This document shows positions 46,301 through 56,924 of a DNA stretch of 64,000 nucleotides, in pieces; position 1 is the first letter of the stretch, and every line of letters starts with the position of its first letter. Origin of the DNA: Moniliella sp. 'wahieum' (taxonomy: Eukaryota; Basidiomycota; Moniliellomycetes; Moniliellales; Moniliellaceae). The notes below the pieces were generated by a model, which searched no databases, was not told where the DNA came from, and worked only from the letters and a program-made list of their open reading frames with translations. A program made the translations under genes and the position numbers. Location: contig RSEE01000118.1 in assembly GCA_003971905.1 (NCBI GenBank), positions 1 to 64,000 on the forward strand, in the 5' to 3' direction.

Positions 46301-47750
46301 GCCCGACAGCTACGAGGCACTGAGGGACGAATACGTTGTGGCGGTACGGGTGCATGTTACAATGCTTCGCAATGGTCGCTCCCCCCTGGTACTGGTTTGG
46401 CCCCTTCTCCTTCCTCGCCTGCCCTTTTGTCTGCTGGCTCGCAGGGCGCCTCGGTAGCAGCGGCGGTCCGATTGATGCATTCGGTCGCTGGTCTGATGGC
46501 GTCCCAGCACAGTTTTGTGGTGGACTTTCTGCATCTGTCCTCGGTCCCAATCACGTTTGCCAACTACCTTCAACTTGAGCCCGAGCTGGTTGCGCAGGCG
46601 ACCGAGCTGGGGTATGGGCCTCGACTTGCGCGGCCCGACGTGGCCCGAACGGGTGCTGGACCAAATCTTTGCGCCTGCGGTGCAGGCTGTGGAGGAACGG
46701 GTGCAACAGGAACGGATGCATGGCTTGGCGCCCATTGCGCTTCTTGCTGGGCTCGAATCTGCCTTGGCCGCCTCGCCTCGCGCCAATGCACCTCCTCAGG
46801 ACGGGATGGAATACGCGCGCGCGCGATTGGCGCCCCTGTGGACCACCTTGGTGGCCGACATGGACCAACTGGTGCAGCATGAGGCCGGGCTGTTGCGCCA
46901 ATCGTTGGAGGACGCGCCTTCTCTGTCCCAAGCCGTGGGAGAGGGAGAGGAGAAAGGCGGGTTGGGACGCAGGTTGACGCCTCCGGCGGCCGTCAGTACC
47001 GGCACCTGTGGTGAGCCACGAAACGTACGTCTTGCCCTGTGCGACGCGGGTGCCAGGGTGGTTTGTCCAAGCGGATGCGCAGGTGCGTCTTGCGTTGCGG
47101 GTGGTGAGTGCGCCCGTGGCGCAACCCAAGAGCACCCAAGCGCGCCTGGACGCGGCAGTGGCCAAGTTGGCAAGGTGGCACTGAGTCTGATCGCGGCGCG
47201 GGCTGGGGACGCGAGACGGTTTGCGCGCCAGGCACCGAAAGAACTGTACGCGGACCTGGTCCGGATCGTCAATCTGGACGCCATGTTGCAGGCGACGGGG
47301 CGGGCGCGGGCAAGTTGGCCAGCCGGGCGTTGGACGAGCTGGCAAGCCAGACGGGCGGCACTGCAGGCGGCGGTAGCGGGCTACGCCCATGCCCTTCTCC
47401 ATGCGCCCTGGGGCCAACTGGGCGCGTTTGTGGCCCAGGTGGAGCAAGTGCCGGGCGATCCGCTACGGCGACCAGGCACCCAACCCCACGACTGGCTCGC
47501 GCTCGTCGAGGCTTACTCGGCAGACAACGTGGTGGCGCTGGTGCGATCGCTCAGTCGGCAAGTCGGCTTGCACTTCCACCTCTCTCTCCCGAGAGCCAGG
47601 GCCAGGGCCAAGCAGCCAGCGCGCGAGGTGCGCAGCTGGCCTGGACAGCGATCCAACGCAGAATGGTAGCCGATGTCGAGCGCTTCCGCTCCCTCGCCCT
47701 CGCCGTCTTTCGCTCCGACCCGTGGGATGGCATTGGATGTGCTGGCCTGG
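43360..47750 (+). CDS. SEC3: Exocyst complex subunit SEC3 (EXOC1)
   Basis: Sec3 tethers secretory vesicles at plasma-membrane PIP2 sites. N-terminal region: PWVLLKAKKHHGAY, SLATLVAVEHES and LGWSADDPGEAETFVAALAE match the Sec3 PIP2-binding PH-like domain. The middle is a long Pro/Ser/Arg linker, then QLLSTIGYGLSAS, FDSREVDELLDGVEEALFHL and RHGEQLAASNAQALARELDH, which correspond to the coiled-coil and start of the helical core. The linker has an 11-residue tandem repeat. The core continues with VLFVREMAPDSYEALRDEY, SQHSFVVDFLHLSSVPITF and HGLAPIALLAGLES, and ends with GAFVAQVEQV, SADNVVALVRSLSRQVGLHF and AWTAIQRRMVADVERF. The many frame breaks leave the exact stop undecided (about 47,670-47,900). 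No intron was identified. About 1,450 codons, consistent with fungal Sec3. Confidence 0.85.
45533..45763 (+). repeat. 33-bp tandem repeat encoding RRSMDVGRMDA
   Basis: Six in-frame 33-bp units start at 45,533, 45,566, 45,599, 45,632, 45,665 and 45,698, with a degenerate seventh to 45,763. They encode RRSMDVSRLHA, RKSMDVGRMDA, RRNMDGNRRDA, RRSMDVGRFAL, RRSMDVGRMDT and RRSMDVVRPSL. A single further SMDV occurs near 45,860. The repeat lies in the SEC3 linker; its constant RRxSMDV core resembles a basophilic kinase site (R-R-x-S or RRS). Confidence 0.95.
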
Positions 47751-48081
47751 TCGGTGGACGGGTCGTCGGTCGCGTCCTGCTTCCAGACCGCTCGCCCGTC
47801 GGCACGGGAGGGACGGGAGCTGAGCCTGAGGTTGAGGCGGAGGCGGCCCTGGGGCCTGGGGCGGGCAGGGCAGAAGGGCAGGGTAATGTTTTAGCGCTCC
47901 AAAACTCGGATCCATCAGTTACTTCGGATAGGTGGGTGGACGCGTCTTTCCTTGCCCTTTTCCTCGCTCTTAGTACTATACGATACGATACGATCCTATC
48001 CTCAGGCCTCACCACACTCTCTCGACGTCCAGCTCAACTTGTAGGGTGTTCTATTGTTGAGGCGCAGGCGGGCGTGGTTGT

Positions 48082-48084
<3 letters not shown>

Positions 48085-48138
<54 letters not shown>
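48085..48138. repeat. (GA)n microsatellite
   Basis: About 25 dinucleotides with two interruptions. It explains the spurious Arg-Glu and Leu-Ser frames here. Confidence 0.95.
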
Positions 48139-48141
<3 letters not shown>

Positions 48142-48635
48142 TGGATGGTATGAAGGTGGATGGGTGAGGTGCGCGTTCTGGGCTCGGAGAGGAGTGACTA
48201 GTAGTGACATTGAAGTGGGACAAGTGACGCGAGTAGTAGTAGCATCTTCATTGAAGGCAGCACCAGTGCTGCCTACGGCATGTTACTGCCGAAAGGCAAG
48301 GACTGTAGACGAAGAGACTGGGGCGGCAGATGGACACTCCAGAACGAAGCAATAGTACTACCAATATCACTACTAGCACTGGTGGTACAGTACCTGCCGC
48401 CCCAGCCCCAGCCACCAGACGGACACTTCGCACCTCCTCAGCTTCCCTCAGTCTGCCTCGCCTTTGCCCGTGCCGTGTGCACCTGAATGAGAGCGACGGA
48501 TGAGTGGTGGGCAGCCAGCCGGACTGCTCAACCAGCACCGCAATCCCATGATTGTCTTCTGCGTCATTGCATTGCGACTATGATGTTAGTGGATCTCTTG
48601 CGAGGATTGCGAACTGAGCACACGCACCGCTCTCG

Positions 48636-48684
48636 GATCATCTCATCTCATCTCATCTCATCTTCGCATCATCTCATCTCTCAT
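48636..48684. repeat. (TCTCA)n pentamer repeat
   Basis: Four perfect tctca units, then an interrupted continuation (tcttcgcatcatctcatctctc). Confidence 0.85.
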
Positions 48685-49187
48685 TCATTCCATGGGTCTC
48701 ATATCATTTTCGATGCCTTCTTCTTGGACTGACCTCGTTTCGGCTGCGACCAACGTATGTTTTGTCGCGTCTTTCCCCGCCCATTGTTTCTTTGGCTCTG
48801 TTGCTGCGTCTTGGTTGTCGTTCGCGCGGTTCGTTGACGTGAAACTAGTGATCACTTGATCGCGCGTCGATTCATGTCTAATGTATGCCTAGTATTGGAA
48901 CACGCCCCACCTTGATCTGGGAATTAACGTCTCTGTTACTGCTCCTAATAGCCGGCTACTGAATCCCATGGGAACCAGCTGGCCCCTACCAGTGCGCGCT
49001 GGGATGCAAAGCAGAGGTTAAGCGAGGCAGGGGAGGAGGCAGATGAACATGGATTGGTAGCCCACAGCACTGATTAAGTAGATGTTGGGGGAAGAATGCT
49101 ACAAGGAAACAGCGTCTGCTGTCATGTGTGTGGGAAAGGGGGGGGGGTTGGAAGGGAAAAACAATGCGGGGGGAGGGGCAATTTTGG

Positions 49188-51052
49188 TTAAGAGCGCTTG
49201 GTCAGCAGCTCAGCCTTCTTGATCTGCTCGGCCGTTTCGGCATGAAGACGCTTCTTGTAGCCCTCAATGTCCATGTTCTCCTCCTTGGTCAAGTTGACAA
49301 TCCGACCGTCGCGCACTTCCCAAATGTCCTTGGCCACTGCCTTGAGCAGGCGGAAATCGTGCGAGACAATCACCACGCCGCCCCGAACTCATTGATAGCT
49401 TGCGCCAGCGCATCAATCGAGGTCATGTCCAAGTGGTTCGTTGGCTCGTCGAGAAGGATAATGTGGGGGGACTCCATGGCCAACTGGGAGAACACCACCC
49501 GGTCCGCAGCCCGTCGGACAGCGTGCGAATTTCCGAGGTTTGGTGCGACCCCGTCAGGCCAAATCGACCAATCTGGCCGCGCCAGAACTGGACGTCCTTG
49601 TTAGGGAACTTGAGCGAATACTTGGATTCCATATAGTCGAGCGGACTCTTGTCGTACGGCAACTGGTCCGCCGAGTGCTGCGAGTACTTGGCCAGCTTGA
49701 TGGATGGGTGGCGGTTGACTGTACCCTCGACCGGGTTCACGCGCCAGTCATGAGGTTGAGCAGGGTTGACTTGCCCGTACCGTTGGCCCGACAATCGCCA
49801 CGCGCGAATCCATGTCAACAGCGAGCTCGAGGCCCTTGTACAGGTAGTCCTCCTTCTTGCCCGGTACGAGAAGGCCACGTCGGAAAACGCAATGTTGGGC
49901 GGCGGCAAGCGTGCCACATCCTCAAAGTTGAACCGCAGCTTCTTGGGCTCGCGCACGGGCTGAACCATCCAGCACTCCATCTTGTCGATGATCTTTTGCT
50001 TCGACTGAGCTTGCTTGACCAAGTTGGCGTATGTACCGGCCGAGGCAATGAACCGCTTGATCTTGGCAATCTCCTCTTGCTGCTTGTAGTACGCCTTCAT
50101 CTGGTTCACCTCATTCTCTTTCTTCACCCGGACGTAGGTAGAGTAGTTACCACCATAGTAGACTAGTTTCCTTGTCCGTCGTCAGGTCAATAATGTTGGT
50201 GCACACCTCGTCCATAAAGTCGGCCGAGTGGGAGGTGAGGACGAGAATGTTGGGGTACTTGGCCAGGTAGGCCTCGAGCCACACGACGCTACCCAGGTCC
50301 AAGTGGTTCGTCGGCTCGTCCAACAGAAGCATGTGGGGCTTGATAAACAGGGCACGAGCGAGCGAGACACGCATGCGCCAACCGCCAGACAAGTCCTTGG
50401 TCGGTTTCTTCATCGACTGCACAGTAAACCCGAGACCGTGGAGAATGGAGGAAGCCTTGGCCTCAAACGTAGATGGGTCGAGCGCATCCAGTTCCTCGTA
50501 CATTGCCTCAATCAACAACTCGTCCACATCGTCGGACGCCGACACATCTTCAATCCGCTTCTCCAGCTTGTCCACTTTTTTTGGCCGACGCAATGCAGTA
50601 CTCGAGCGCATTCATCTCTGACGGCTCCACCTCGCCCTGGACCAGGTGGATATCAATGTGCTCTGGGATCTCCACGTCGCGCCCATTGATCGCCTCCAGC
50701 AACGTCGTCTTGCCCGAGCCATTCTCACCCAACAGGCCGTAGCGCTGGCCATAGTTGAGCGTGATCGAGGCGCCGTCGAGCAAGAGGGGCCGTGGAACGA
50801 CATGGTAAAGTTGTCAATGTGCACGTCGCGCGACTGCTTGTCCGAAGTAAGAACACCGGACGCGTTGCGGTCGGTAGCCAGCTCCAACTTCTTCATTTCG
50901 TCCGTCGCGCCGTCGACGCCGTCGGCCGAGGTGGCATCGGTGCTCTTGGAGGCCTTGGAGGCCTTGGACTTGGACGTCTTGGACGAGCTGGCGTCCTTGG
51001 GGTTCTTGGCGGCCTTCTCCGCCTGACGCTTTGCCTTGGATGCAGACACCAT
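49188..51052 (-). CDS. ARB1: ARB1 / ABCF2-type ABC ATPase for ribosome biogenesis
   Basis: Arb1 is a soluble twin-cassette ABC protein that shuttles with pre-ribosomes. Start [16 protein letters not shown] at 51,052, a Lys/Ser-rich extension, then cassette 1: [17 protein letters not shown] (about 50,700-50,750), signature LSGGWRMR (about 50,380) and Walker [13 protein letters not shown] (about 50,300). The inter-cassette helical linker contains [18 protein letters not shown] and [19 protein letters not shown], the hallmark of ARB1. Cassette 2 gives [34 protein letters not shown], a signature read as LSDG(L/Q)RT and a Walker B about 49,430-49,470, then [14 protein letters not shown]. End ELLTKRS and TAA. 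Frame breaks separate at least five pieces. About 620 codons, as expected. No intron seen. Confidence 0.97.
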
Positions 51053-52229
51053 GCTGGGTAACAAAGGGCCGAGGTGGTGGGGGGAGGCGGTGCGCGAGGC
51101 CCAGGATTCGGGCCACGGACAAGTCGCCTAAAAAGCGGCGGTCCGTGCTGGTATTCGTTTGAGCGCAAAAAATTTCGGGCACCCGCCCGCAGACGGGCAG
51201 TGTGCGGGGCAGGCCTACGTAATCGAGCGTCATCGATCCTCGCGGAGCGCAATCGGCGCGGGGCGGCTGATCAATCGATCATTACGGTGGTGATCGATGG
51301 TCGATGATTCCGATGATTAATTATTCATCGCGTTCTTCGGCGCCCCTGTGCGGGGGGCGAAACGCGCTGGGCACCGCACACAGCGCACCTGGGGGGGGCG
51401 GAAGAGCAGGGGGCCGCCACTCCTTGCACCGAAGCCCCAGGGGAGCAGTGGGGGCGTGAAGGAGTGGCGGTCGGTGCAACGCCGCTCGGTGCTTCTGTGG
51501 CGATGCGTGATTTTGGTTGCGCCAGCACACGGCATCATCTATGTCCCATGCATGATTCGGATGCGTTCCGATTCGGGATGCTCGCACCACACACCATGCA
51601 TCATGCATCATCGATCATCCATCAACGTCATCAACATTCAAACTATCACCTGTCACTCACATGTCGCATGTCACTGTCATGCATCAATCGTTCTTCCGCC
51701 TCACCACCAACCGCACGGTTCTCTCTCCACCCCCCTTACCATTCGTCGGCCCTCCTCCTCTGCTGGCCTTTCCGAGCTGCTCCTCTCCACTCTGGGCCTT
51801 CGGAGGGCAGATCACTGTTGATGAGGCCAAAAGCACGGTGGAATTAAGGATAACAGACAATGAAGCACGGGCACAGGATGCAGGCCACCATCCAGACCCC
51901 ACATGCCAACGAGAGTACCTCCTCTCGCCAGCGAGCAATGAAGGGAAGTACTACGGAGTTCTACGGGGTGGAGTGCGCGCAGTCGCCATAGTGGCTTCAC
52001 TCATAGCCTCACTAAATTATGTATCAGTGACTAGTAGTTCTTAGTGGTGCCTGAGCCTGAGGCAAGATATGAGTGGAGAGGAACTGGGGGACGAATGGTT
52101 CAATGCAGAGTCCACGACAAACACGTCGATCCGAAACAAAACTCGTGGTGAGAGCAATGGCCCATGGCCCATGGCTCATGGCTCATGGCTCATGGCAAGG
52201 GGACGACGAGGGGGCCGCTGGAGTGCGTA
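51053..52229. other. Intergenic region upstream of ARB1
   Basis: No gene. Contains gatcgat/atcgat-rich DNA (51,228-51,330), a catcatgcatcat cluster (51,590-51,625), a gtgactagtagtt word (52,026) and a 7-bp repeat at 52,156-52,196. The ARB1 promoter should lie in the right flank of the start at 51,052. Confidence 0.4.
52156..52196. repeat. 7-bp tandem repeat ATGGCYC
   Basis: About five and a half copies of atggccc/atggctc. Confidence 0.9.
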
Positions 52230-55200
52230 TCAGGGAAGGGGAGACGGAGGGTGGTGGATGGGGAGAGCGAGCGGTGTTGGGCTGTTGGTGGGCCGCTTAG
52301 CGGGGCAGGGGATGCGTGGGCCCGTTGGCCTGCGGCGAGGGGTCGGGGAAGTGGGGGAGACCGGGGAAGTGGTGGTGTAGAAACCGTCGTAATGGGTGGG
52401 GGGCGAAGTCTGAGCCTGAGCCTGCGCCTGCGTCGGATGCCAGTGAGAGGGAACTTGATCGGGGAGGGCGGGCAGGCTGTCGTCGCTGGCATGACAGGAA
52501 GGAGTCAGCAGGGCGACCGTCTCCTTGTGAAACGATTTCTGGGAAGAGGGCGACGCCAATGGTGATGGGGATAATGGCCATGGCGGTGGGGAGGGGGAGG
52601 GGGAGGGGGATGCCGATCGTCGAGGAGGAGGCAGTGGGTGTTGTGGCATGTCATGCACTGCTGTGGGCTGGGGGAGCGGGTGAGGTGGCGCGTGATCAGG
52701 CATTGGTAAGGAGTGGCTAGACAAAGCGGGGGAGAGGGAACAGGGGGGGACGGTTGAGGTGCGCTCCAGAGACGTTTCCACCCGCGACGTTGGTGTTGGG
52801 AGGAAGGGAATGGGCCATGGATCGGAGGCAGTTCCTGGCGTCCATCGAGGTCGTACAAGTTGAGTTTGGTCAAGGCTGCTTTGCCGGTAAGCTGTTGGAA
52901 GGGGGGGTAGGGCGGTTTGCCCTGGGCGGCCAAGGCGAGTGCTCGTGCTTCCATTGCACGGGCAGTGCGAACCCTGCGCCTGGCCTCGGCCTCGAGCCCG
53001 CGCATCAACTGCGCATGCACCACCACCTCGGTCTTTTTGGTCTTGTTGCCCCCAAGCCATATCAGCAGCCCTGCCAACGCATTGGACGTGAGGGAGGACG
53101 AGATGATCATGGCGGTCAGGACGGTGGAACGGTGGTGGTACTCAATCCCCCACGTCACACCACACAGGGCCGCTTGCAACAAGGTGTGCAAATCGGACAG
53201 GATCACGATCGCAATCGCTCGCTTGGCACTGAACGCGCGGTGGGTCTCCGTCTCATGGTAGCGGTAGTAGTTGTGCGCGGCACGGAACTTTCTCTGCTGA
53301 TACACCAGCTCACTCTCCTCAGCGAGCGAAAGCAACGCTGGCTCGGCATCCGCCGGCACCGCATACGCCACCCGGCTCTCAGGGCCGTCCAGCAGGAACG
53401 CAGCCCCAAGCTCCAGCGCGGGTCTGTGCCCCCCACCGAGGTGTTGGGATGGGCCACGACCGTCGCCAGGAGCGGGGTGATGGTGGTGTTGGTGTTGGAG
53501 AAATGAGAATCAAGTCGCTCCCCAGTGCTCTCCTCGGGGCCGCAGGCCGCACTCGAAACCACGGAACCGGTGGCCGAATTTCAGGAGCTCGGTACTCGGA
53601 CCGGGACCGGACCAGCACATGCACACGCTGCCCATTGGACGTGGGGACAACCACCCGGACTGGCAGGACTGGCGGGACTAGCGGGACTAGCAGGACTAGC
53701 GGGACTGGTGGCCCGAAGGAAGAAAAGACGCAGTGTCGCTGGTAACAGGGCGTTGTGATGCAGGTCGAACAGGTAGTTGGGTCCCAGGCGTGTGGGCCTC
53801 TTCCACCAAAGAACGCAAGGGGTCTGCGGCTCCCGAAGGCCGGGTCTGCGGGCCCATGAAACCAGAGGACGAAGTGGGGTACTGGGCCAGGGCGCCGGCA
53901 TTCAATGCGTCATCGGGCAGGATGACGGTCACTGGCCGATCTCCTTGAGCCGTACGAGCAGTGGGTGGGATTTGATGCTGTGAGGATGGGGTGGCGACGA
54001 GGAGTGGCTGGGGACGGTGTGACCCAACGGACGAGGGCGATGGGAGGCTCGGAGAATCCGCGAGAGGAGGGCGAACGTGGAGCGGGGTGCGGGCGCAGCC
54101 AGATCGACAGTTTCTCTTTCTCTTTGCTGCTGCACTCCAACCGAGGGATCCAAGGAAATCGACAGGCCACCCCCGGTCCGAGTCTGGGAAGGGTGGACAC
54201 TCCCGACGTCACCATGCCAAATTCGGTAGGTGTGAGCGCAGAAGCAGTAGGTGTCGTCGCACTGCGCTGGGTCACTGCGACCGCCACGCGGCTGCTTCCT
54301 CCGCCACCTGTATCTCTGCCTGGGCTGTTGTCGCATGACGGACGCGATCGTGGATTCCCGCGTGGGCCTGCGCCTGCTTTTTGCGAGCGCGGCGTTGTTG
54401 AGGCGTGAGCGATTCATTGCTCTTTATTTTCTGCAGGGGAAGAGCTCATCCTGAGCTTCTTGGTCCGCTTCTGCTGGAGGCAGATGGCGACGCCGGTTGG
54501 TATCGTATAAACGGTAGGCATACGAGCGGGGCAGATCATTAGGGTCCTGTAGGGGAGTAAGCCCAGCTGTTTGCGCCGACGAAGCACGGAGGCGGTACCG
54601 AGTGATGCGGAACATGCGATACGAGTCACGGGCACGTGAGGGGGCTAAGGGAAGCCCGTCAGGTTAAACAAAACACACAGGATCTTGTCGCACCGCTCAA
54701 TCCAAAGCCGCCGATGGGGAGGGTTCCACCAGTGTACAATCAAGAGGAAAATGGCAATCCCCCATGATGCGATGAGCAGCCCATAGAGGACCATTAAGAA
54801 GCCCATGGCTGCATAGTGGAATCAGTATAGTCAGGAAGAGTGGGAAAAAGAGTCAACTCTCACTTGAAAAGGAAGGAATGCAATGAGGGAGTGCATGGCA
54901 GTGGGGGGAAACGTACGTGTTTTCAAATATCTTCCAAAGCCAAGCAGCCCGCGCCGAAAACGTTCACGCGGTTGCATAAGGCGCGAAATGGTCGCTTCAA
55001 CTGCTGCGTCTTCCTCTTCCTGTTCTTGCGCGGTTAACTGTGCCTGGTCGCTGAGGTCGCCCCGAGAACCCGCCCCATCTTTGTCTAGCTGCGGCATTTG
55101 TGCCTGCAGAACATTAGCGGGATCCGGAAGTGGAGAATGGCGAGAGTTCAGAGTAGGGTGATGGATATCGGCTCCCAAGTCAAGAGAGACGTTATTGGGG

Positions 55201-55931
55201 TCTCCGTCCTCGTGGTACGCCACCGAGTCATAAGTGTTCGCAGTGACCCCGAGGGGATCGTGGCGGGGAACGGAAATGGTGTGTTCGGGCATGGCGTTCA
55301 GAGCAGAAGGGCCTGTTGGGTGGGGGACTGCTCTACTAGCCCCAGCGGAACTCGACTGGCTTGTCCGGTGTCCCAGAAGCGACCCTCTCCTCGGGCGGCT
55401 GATAAAAAGGGGACAAGGGAGCCGAGTCGATCCCGGCGGCTTGCTAACGAGGTCCGACGTGAACTGGGGATGGCAGGACTGGCAATCGCAGTACTGTTGA
55501 GCTGGTGGTGGGAACCCCACTCCTCTGCTGTATCCTTTTTCACCGAGGATGGAGGGCGGGGGCAAGGTCGTTCCAAGAGGGGATCGGGGGCGGGTGAAAG
55601 GAGGGGCCAAAAAGGACACCTTGGATGTTGCTCCAGGTGTTCATCGTCGCATACGCAGGATCCACAACGTCCCACACATCCGCCTCTTGAGCACGCTCGG
55701 CCTCGGCATTGGCCGCGGCTTCGGCACGGGTCTCGACGGTGGTAAACTGGCCGCGAGGGGGTGGAACGATGGCGTTGTTGAATGGGAGGCGGGGCGAGTG
55801 GTGGAGGTGGATGCGTGCTTGGCAGGCGTAAAGGGCAAGGGGCGCGGAGGCGCAGAAACGGAGGGTGGGGGCAGCGCCGTGTCGCCATCCGCCTGCGCCG
55901 GACGCGGCAGCGGGCGCGGTGGGCGTGCCAT
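52230..55931 (-). CDS. Fungal multi-pass integral membrane protein of unknown function
   Basis: Start MARPPRPLPRPAQADGD at 55,931, then a long hydrophilic Pro/Ser-rich N-terminal region. An intron at 54,809-54,916 (GTACGT, CTGAC, CAG) joins RYLKT to PMGFLMVLYGLLIASWG, the first membrane segments. The conserved RRLWIERCDKILCVLFNLTGF and ALAPSR-ARDSYRMFRI blocks follow; one C is missing at about 54,650. A variable loop contains a Ser-Pro-Ala repeat. The second membrane part has FRAAHNYYRYHETETHRAF, IVILSDLHTLLQAALCGVTWG and AGLLIWLGGNKTKKTEVV. The tail is Pro/Ser/His rich to 52,230. This block order recalls a fungal-only membrane family (DUF2434-like, from memory). Function unknown. Many frame breaks; exons in the loop region are uncertain. 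Confidence 0.78.
53658..53710 (-). repeat. 9-bp tandem repeat encoding Ser-Pro-Ala
   Basis: About six 9-bp units (consensus actagcggg) encode SPASPASPASPAS on the minus strand in the loop of the membrane protein. Confidence 0.9.
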
Positions 55932-56924
55932 CTACGATGTGAATGGCGTATTAACACCACAGCACAGCAGAGGGCGAGGCTGTCTGCCCGGGCGTGCTGG
56001 GTGGTGGGCAATCAGAGCGGGGTGACGGAGACGCAGCGAGAGAGCCTGAGAGGTGGACGGGCGAAGACGATGGGAGAAGAGCCAGCAACGATGGCAACCA
56101 ATGATATATCCGGGCGCTGGCATTACCGCCTCATTGCAGTCCACCGCGGTGCACAGGTGGCACTGTCCTTTGGGGGCACTGGGCCAGTGTGGTCTTGGCC
56201 GGAGTCTGGCGTACGAAGCCTACTGCGGGGTGTCAAGCTTCAAGCTTTTCAAGCTTCAAGATCCGCGGCGCACCGCCCTCAGAGCCAGCCACACCACCAG
56301 GGGGGTGGGACAGAGGAGAGGCGTGCTGGACTCGGCTGGTTGCTCGCAGCTCGCACCTCTGGGGCTCTGCCGCAGCTTCTGCCGCTCGTTGTGTCCTTGC
56401 GCCCAGCGCACCCACGCATCGCTGCCTGCGCAGCGCCAAACTAACAACGCACACCTGCGCCACAAATAAAAAATGCACTCTCGTGAAGATCTTTTATTCC
56501 TCCCCGCGATTCTACGTTGGTTCTGGTCCGGCGCGGCTATAAGACGGCCGGCTTCCCATTGATAACGCGGCCCCTCGTAGCTCTACCCATACACACACAG
56601 TAAGGAACACTACTCATCCCATTACGCGGGTATGGGCGGCATGCCCACAGTGAAAAGCAAGAGGGCGAGAAGAGGGCAAGAAAGGATTCAAAAGAGGCAG
56701 CTAAAGAATGGAAGTTGTGTTGGTTCTGAAGAGAGGCACAGGAGCCTATGAGAAGGGTAGGGCCTTGTAGAGCCGATGGTACTGAGGTGCAGAGGGAGAG
56801 TCCAGGCGGATAAGAGGGGTGATGCCTATCCCGCAGGATGGCGTGATTGGGGGGGGCATTGCTCCAAAACAACGAAAGTTGAAGGTCAAGCCGTTGTGCA
56901 ACGTTCCACGTTAACCGTTAACCG
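55932..56924. other. Intergenic region between membrane protein and FOX2
   Basis: No gene. Contains the palindromic AAGCTTCAAGCTTTTCAAGC cluster (56,238-56,262) and a triple ttaaccg repeat at 56,911-56,927 that overlaps the FOX2 stop codon. Confidence 0.45.

Larger units (their letters stand above)
47751..49187. other. Intergenic region between convergent SEC3 and ARB1
   Basis: No gene recognised. Holds a GA microsatellite, a TCTCA repeat and a tgactagtagtgac cluster at about 48,195-48,235. Confidence 0.45.

Noticed and set aside
48064-48223. Arg-Glu repeat protein or Leu-Ser repeat protein
   Set aside because: Translation of the GA microsatellite downstream of SEC3.
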